Shown here: one piece after another, positions 62,254 to 64,000 of the stretch
How the letters are laid out: every line of letters begins with the position of its first letter
Position numbering within the stretch: position 1 is the first letter of the stretch
NCBI RefSeq assembly: GCF_002287925.1
Contig: NZ_CP016769.1
Location: 682,001-746,000, forward strand
DNA length: 64,000 bases
Origin: Candidatus Planktophila lacus
GTDB lineage: Bacteria > Actinomycetota > Actinomycetes > Nanopelagicales > Nanopelagicaceae
Reading direction: 5' to 3'
Translations under genes and position numbers: made by a program
The notes under the pieces: model-generated
Told to the model about the DNA's origin: nothing
The model's database searches: none
What the model saw: only the letters and a program-made list of their open reading frames with translations

Positions 62254-62813
62254 TAAATGCTCTTCCCAAACATGTTATGCGGTGAAGTTTTAATGACTGG
62301 GCCATTCCCGCCATCTAAAGCGGTGCCGAACCATTCTGATTCGCGGATCTCCTTCATCGCCAATTTGCGATCTTGAGCAGATAGGCGATCGATAAAGACA
62401 ATTCCATCTAAATGATCGGTCTCATGCTGAAGGGCGCGAGCTAATAACTCAGTTCCTTCAACAGTAATTGGCTCCCCATACATATTAAATCCCTTAGCAA
62501 CTGCGCGAAAAGCGCGCGGTGTCTCATAACTCAAAGCCGGGAAAGAGAGGCAACCTTCTTCACCATCTTGCAGTTCCGCACTTAAATCAAGCGTCGGATT
62601 AATCAGATGACCGATCGCTTCATCTACATCCCAAACAAATACTCGTAGTGGGACACCTATTTGTGGCGCTGCTAGACCTGCACCCGGTGCTTCCAGCATG
62701 GTGTCCGTTAAATCTTCAACCAGAGTTCGTAGTTCTTTATCAAAGTCGATAACCGCAGCTGCCGGAGTGGTCAGCACTGGATCGCCAAAGAGGCGGATCG
62801 GTTGAATGGACAT
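62253..62813 (-). CDS. def: Peptide deformylase
   Basis: 186 aa. Removes the formyl group from nascent proteins. Three motifs: GAGLAAPQIGVPLRVFVWD near 45, EEGCLSFPAL near 86 and the zinc site ALQHETDHLDGIVFIDRL near 130 (H-E-x-x-H). Order priA-def-fmt-rsmB is conserved in actinobacteria. Confidence 0.96.
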   Translation of the reverse strand: MSIQPIRLFGDPVLTTPAAAVIDFDKELRTLVEDLTDTMLEAPGAGLAAPQIGVPLRVFVWDVDEAIGHLINPTLDLSAELQDGEEGCLSFPALSYETPRAFRAVAKGFNMYGEPITVEGTELLARALQHETDHLDGIVFIDRLSAQDRKLAMKEIRESEWFGTALDGGNGPVIKTSPHNMFGKSI

Positions 62814-62871
62814 GTGCGAAGTCTATCTCAGCGCAGTAGTGAAAGAACTTATTAGCGCCTAGCAAACTTTG

Positions 62872-64000
62872 TTAAGAGAGTGAATATGGGTCGATTCGCA
62901 CTTGCATCGCCTCTTTCTTGGCGATCGCGCGATGTTTTACAAACTCACCTACAAATTGTGTGAGATCGGCGAAGTCAAATTCCGACGCCGTCAAAATAAT
63001 TCTCGCCTTATCTCCGCCTCGTATTGATGGCCCCAAAACCTTTGTTGATGCAGGAATACGCGAATCAAGCAGAGCCTTCTTAAATCCTTCTGCGACCGTG
63101 CTCGCCTCAGAGGTAGCTAAATCGACAGTCAAAGGTCGCGTAAATGGTGGAAGATCTAAAGATTCAAGATCGGCAAGTTCACGTTTATACATATGCGCTG
63201 GATTCCAACTAGCCAGAGCAGCATTTATTGGGTGGCTACTATCGATCGCAACTAAAACTGGTGCTCCTGGTTTTACCTGCCCCGCCGCCTCAAAGAAAGC
63301 TTCGCGAGATCGTTCCTGACCTCGCAGATCAGAGTACGAAAAGAAAGATCCTCCCTCAAGAAGGACTGCCGCCGAATATCCACCTTCACATCTTGGCGCC
63401 ATTCCCTGCGTTGCAATAACTAGCGAACTCTTACCGGTGACTTCTTTAACCGGTGTATCAGCATCCGAATTAATTACGGGGAATCCTGGAAAAGCTCGTC
63501 CAATTTCCTCAGCGTGACGGATCGCTCCCCTGCCAAGCAAAACCAACTTGTCCTCGTTGCACCATTTACATTTCCGTGTCGAGAAAGTCGTTGAACAATG
63601 TACGCAAGTAGGCGGAGCGCTCTGGTTCGAGCGCGAGAGTTTTCCACCACAAGGGCAGATCGCTAGATTGCGACATTTCTTACACATTAATGCACTGGCA
63701 TAACCCTTCTTCGGGACTAAGAAAAGTACTGACCCCGACTTTAAAGCGGTTCGGATTGGAGAAAAGATTCGCTCCGGTAACAACTCTGAATTACCTTGCG
63801 GAAATGTTGATACCTGCAGACGCGCTTTCTTACTTAAGAATTTCACCGAACTGGAATCGATGGCCCGAGCCATTTCAAGTGAAGGTGAATAGCCAACAAA
63901 ATAAAGGTTTAATTCCTCTTCGCTCTGACGCAGAAGGGCGACATCTCGCACATTCCAGCCTGGATGACGTGGTTCATAATGGCTCTGTGAATTCTCGCGA
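62872..64000 (-). CDS. priA: Primosomal protein N' (PriA), C-terminal part
   Basis: The frame is open off the right edge, so only the last ~376 residues are visible. The sequence before the first possible GTG (63951) continues as RENSQSHYEPRHPGWN, typical of PriA, which shows the gene is cut by the window and not short. Eight cysteines (MCKKC, CPC, CVHC, CKWC) form the two zinc sites. The helicase motif VI (GRAGR) is replaced by AAGQVKPGAP, the known degenerate actinobacterial form, so it probably has no helicase activity. Confidence 0.9.
   Translation of the reverse strand, partial: RENSQSHYEPRHPGWNVRDVALLRQSEEELNLYFVGYSPSLEMARAIDSSSVKFLSKKARLQVSTFPQGNSELLPERIFSPIRTALKSGSVLFLVPKKGYASALMCKKCRNLAICPCGGKLSRSNQSAPPTCVHCSTTFSTRKCKWCNEDKLVLLGRGAIRHAEEIGRAFPGFPVINSDADTPVKEVTGKSSLVIATQGMAPRCEGGYSAAVLLEGGSFFSYSDLRGQERSREAFFEAAGQVKPGAPVLVAIDSSHPINAALASWNPAHMYKRELADLESLDLPPFTRPLTVDLATSEASTVAEGFKKALLDSRIPASTKVLGPSIRGGDKARIILTASEFDFADLTQFVGEFVKHRAIAKKEAMQVRIDPYSLS

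Noticed and set aside
62872-63951. A complete 359-aa gene starting at 63951.
   Set aside because: PriA-like sequence continues in frame to the window edge, so this is the end of a longer gene.

Overview
The window is a gene-dense stretch of the chromosome of a streamlined, moderate-GC actinobacterium. It is most like the small-genome freshwater acI (Nanopelagicales) type, although that placement is inference. The actinobacterial signs are a lineage-typical insertion in the 23S rRNA, a mycothiol gene (mshC), the pafB-pafC pair, GarA with two MerR regulators and a DUF151 nuclease beside the glycine cleavage genes, helY-tatC-tatA order, and the phosphomutase/DUF3090/SCO1664-family trio. Streamlining shows in tiny intergenic gaps, many ATGA/GTGA/TTGA start-stop overlaps, and convergent genes whose ends overlap.

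Layout. 1-3.46 kb: 3' end of an rRNA operon (end of the 16S-23S spacer, 23S, 5S, terminator). 3.5-26.5 kb: 23 of 25 genes on the + strand. They run TPR protein, OB-fold protein, BMFP/Lys-rich protein, a 55-aa ORF, tlyA, nadK, recN, pyrG, ald, xerD, then an inverted ParA/small-protein pair, scpA-scpB-rluB, aroH-tyrA, a cmk-der fusion, a CDP-alcohol phosphatidyltransferase, gcvH, garA, merR, DUF151, merR and gcvP. 26.55 kb: a dif-like Xer recombination site inside the last codons of a dolichol-phosphate-mannose-synthase-like gene. 26.5-64 kb: mostly - strand genes. They include ppm/lnt, a 5'-3' exonuclease, helY, a lipid kinase, tatCA, pafBC, trmI, metH, the mshC cluster, an M20 peptidase, ung, an ABC ATPase, hisG-hisE, rpe, rsmB, fmt, def and a priA that runs off the end. 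Ten + strand genes are interspersed (recB-like, PAC2, aldo/keto reductase, apt, an OatA-like acyltransferase, tdk, an alcohol dehydrogenase, a YczE-like protein, an NCS2 permease, serB), with one tRNA-Leu(GAG).

The strongest signal is architectural. The dif-like site coincides with the point where gene orientation flips and where a polar heptamer, GGGGGAG, switches strand: 11 copies seen on + left of the site and none on -, 13 on - right of it and none on +. The motif therefore points at the site from both sides, as FtsK-orienting sequences do. The window appears to hold the replication terminus, with the Xer recombinase gene 14 kb away and, unusually, an rRNA operon about 23 kb away. No CRISPR array, insertion sequence or prophage was seen.
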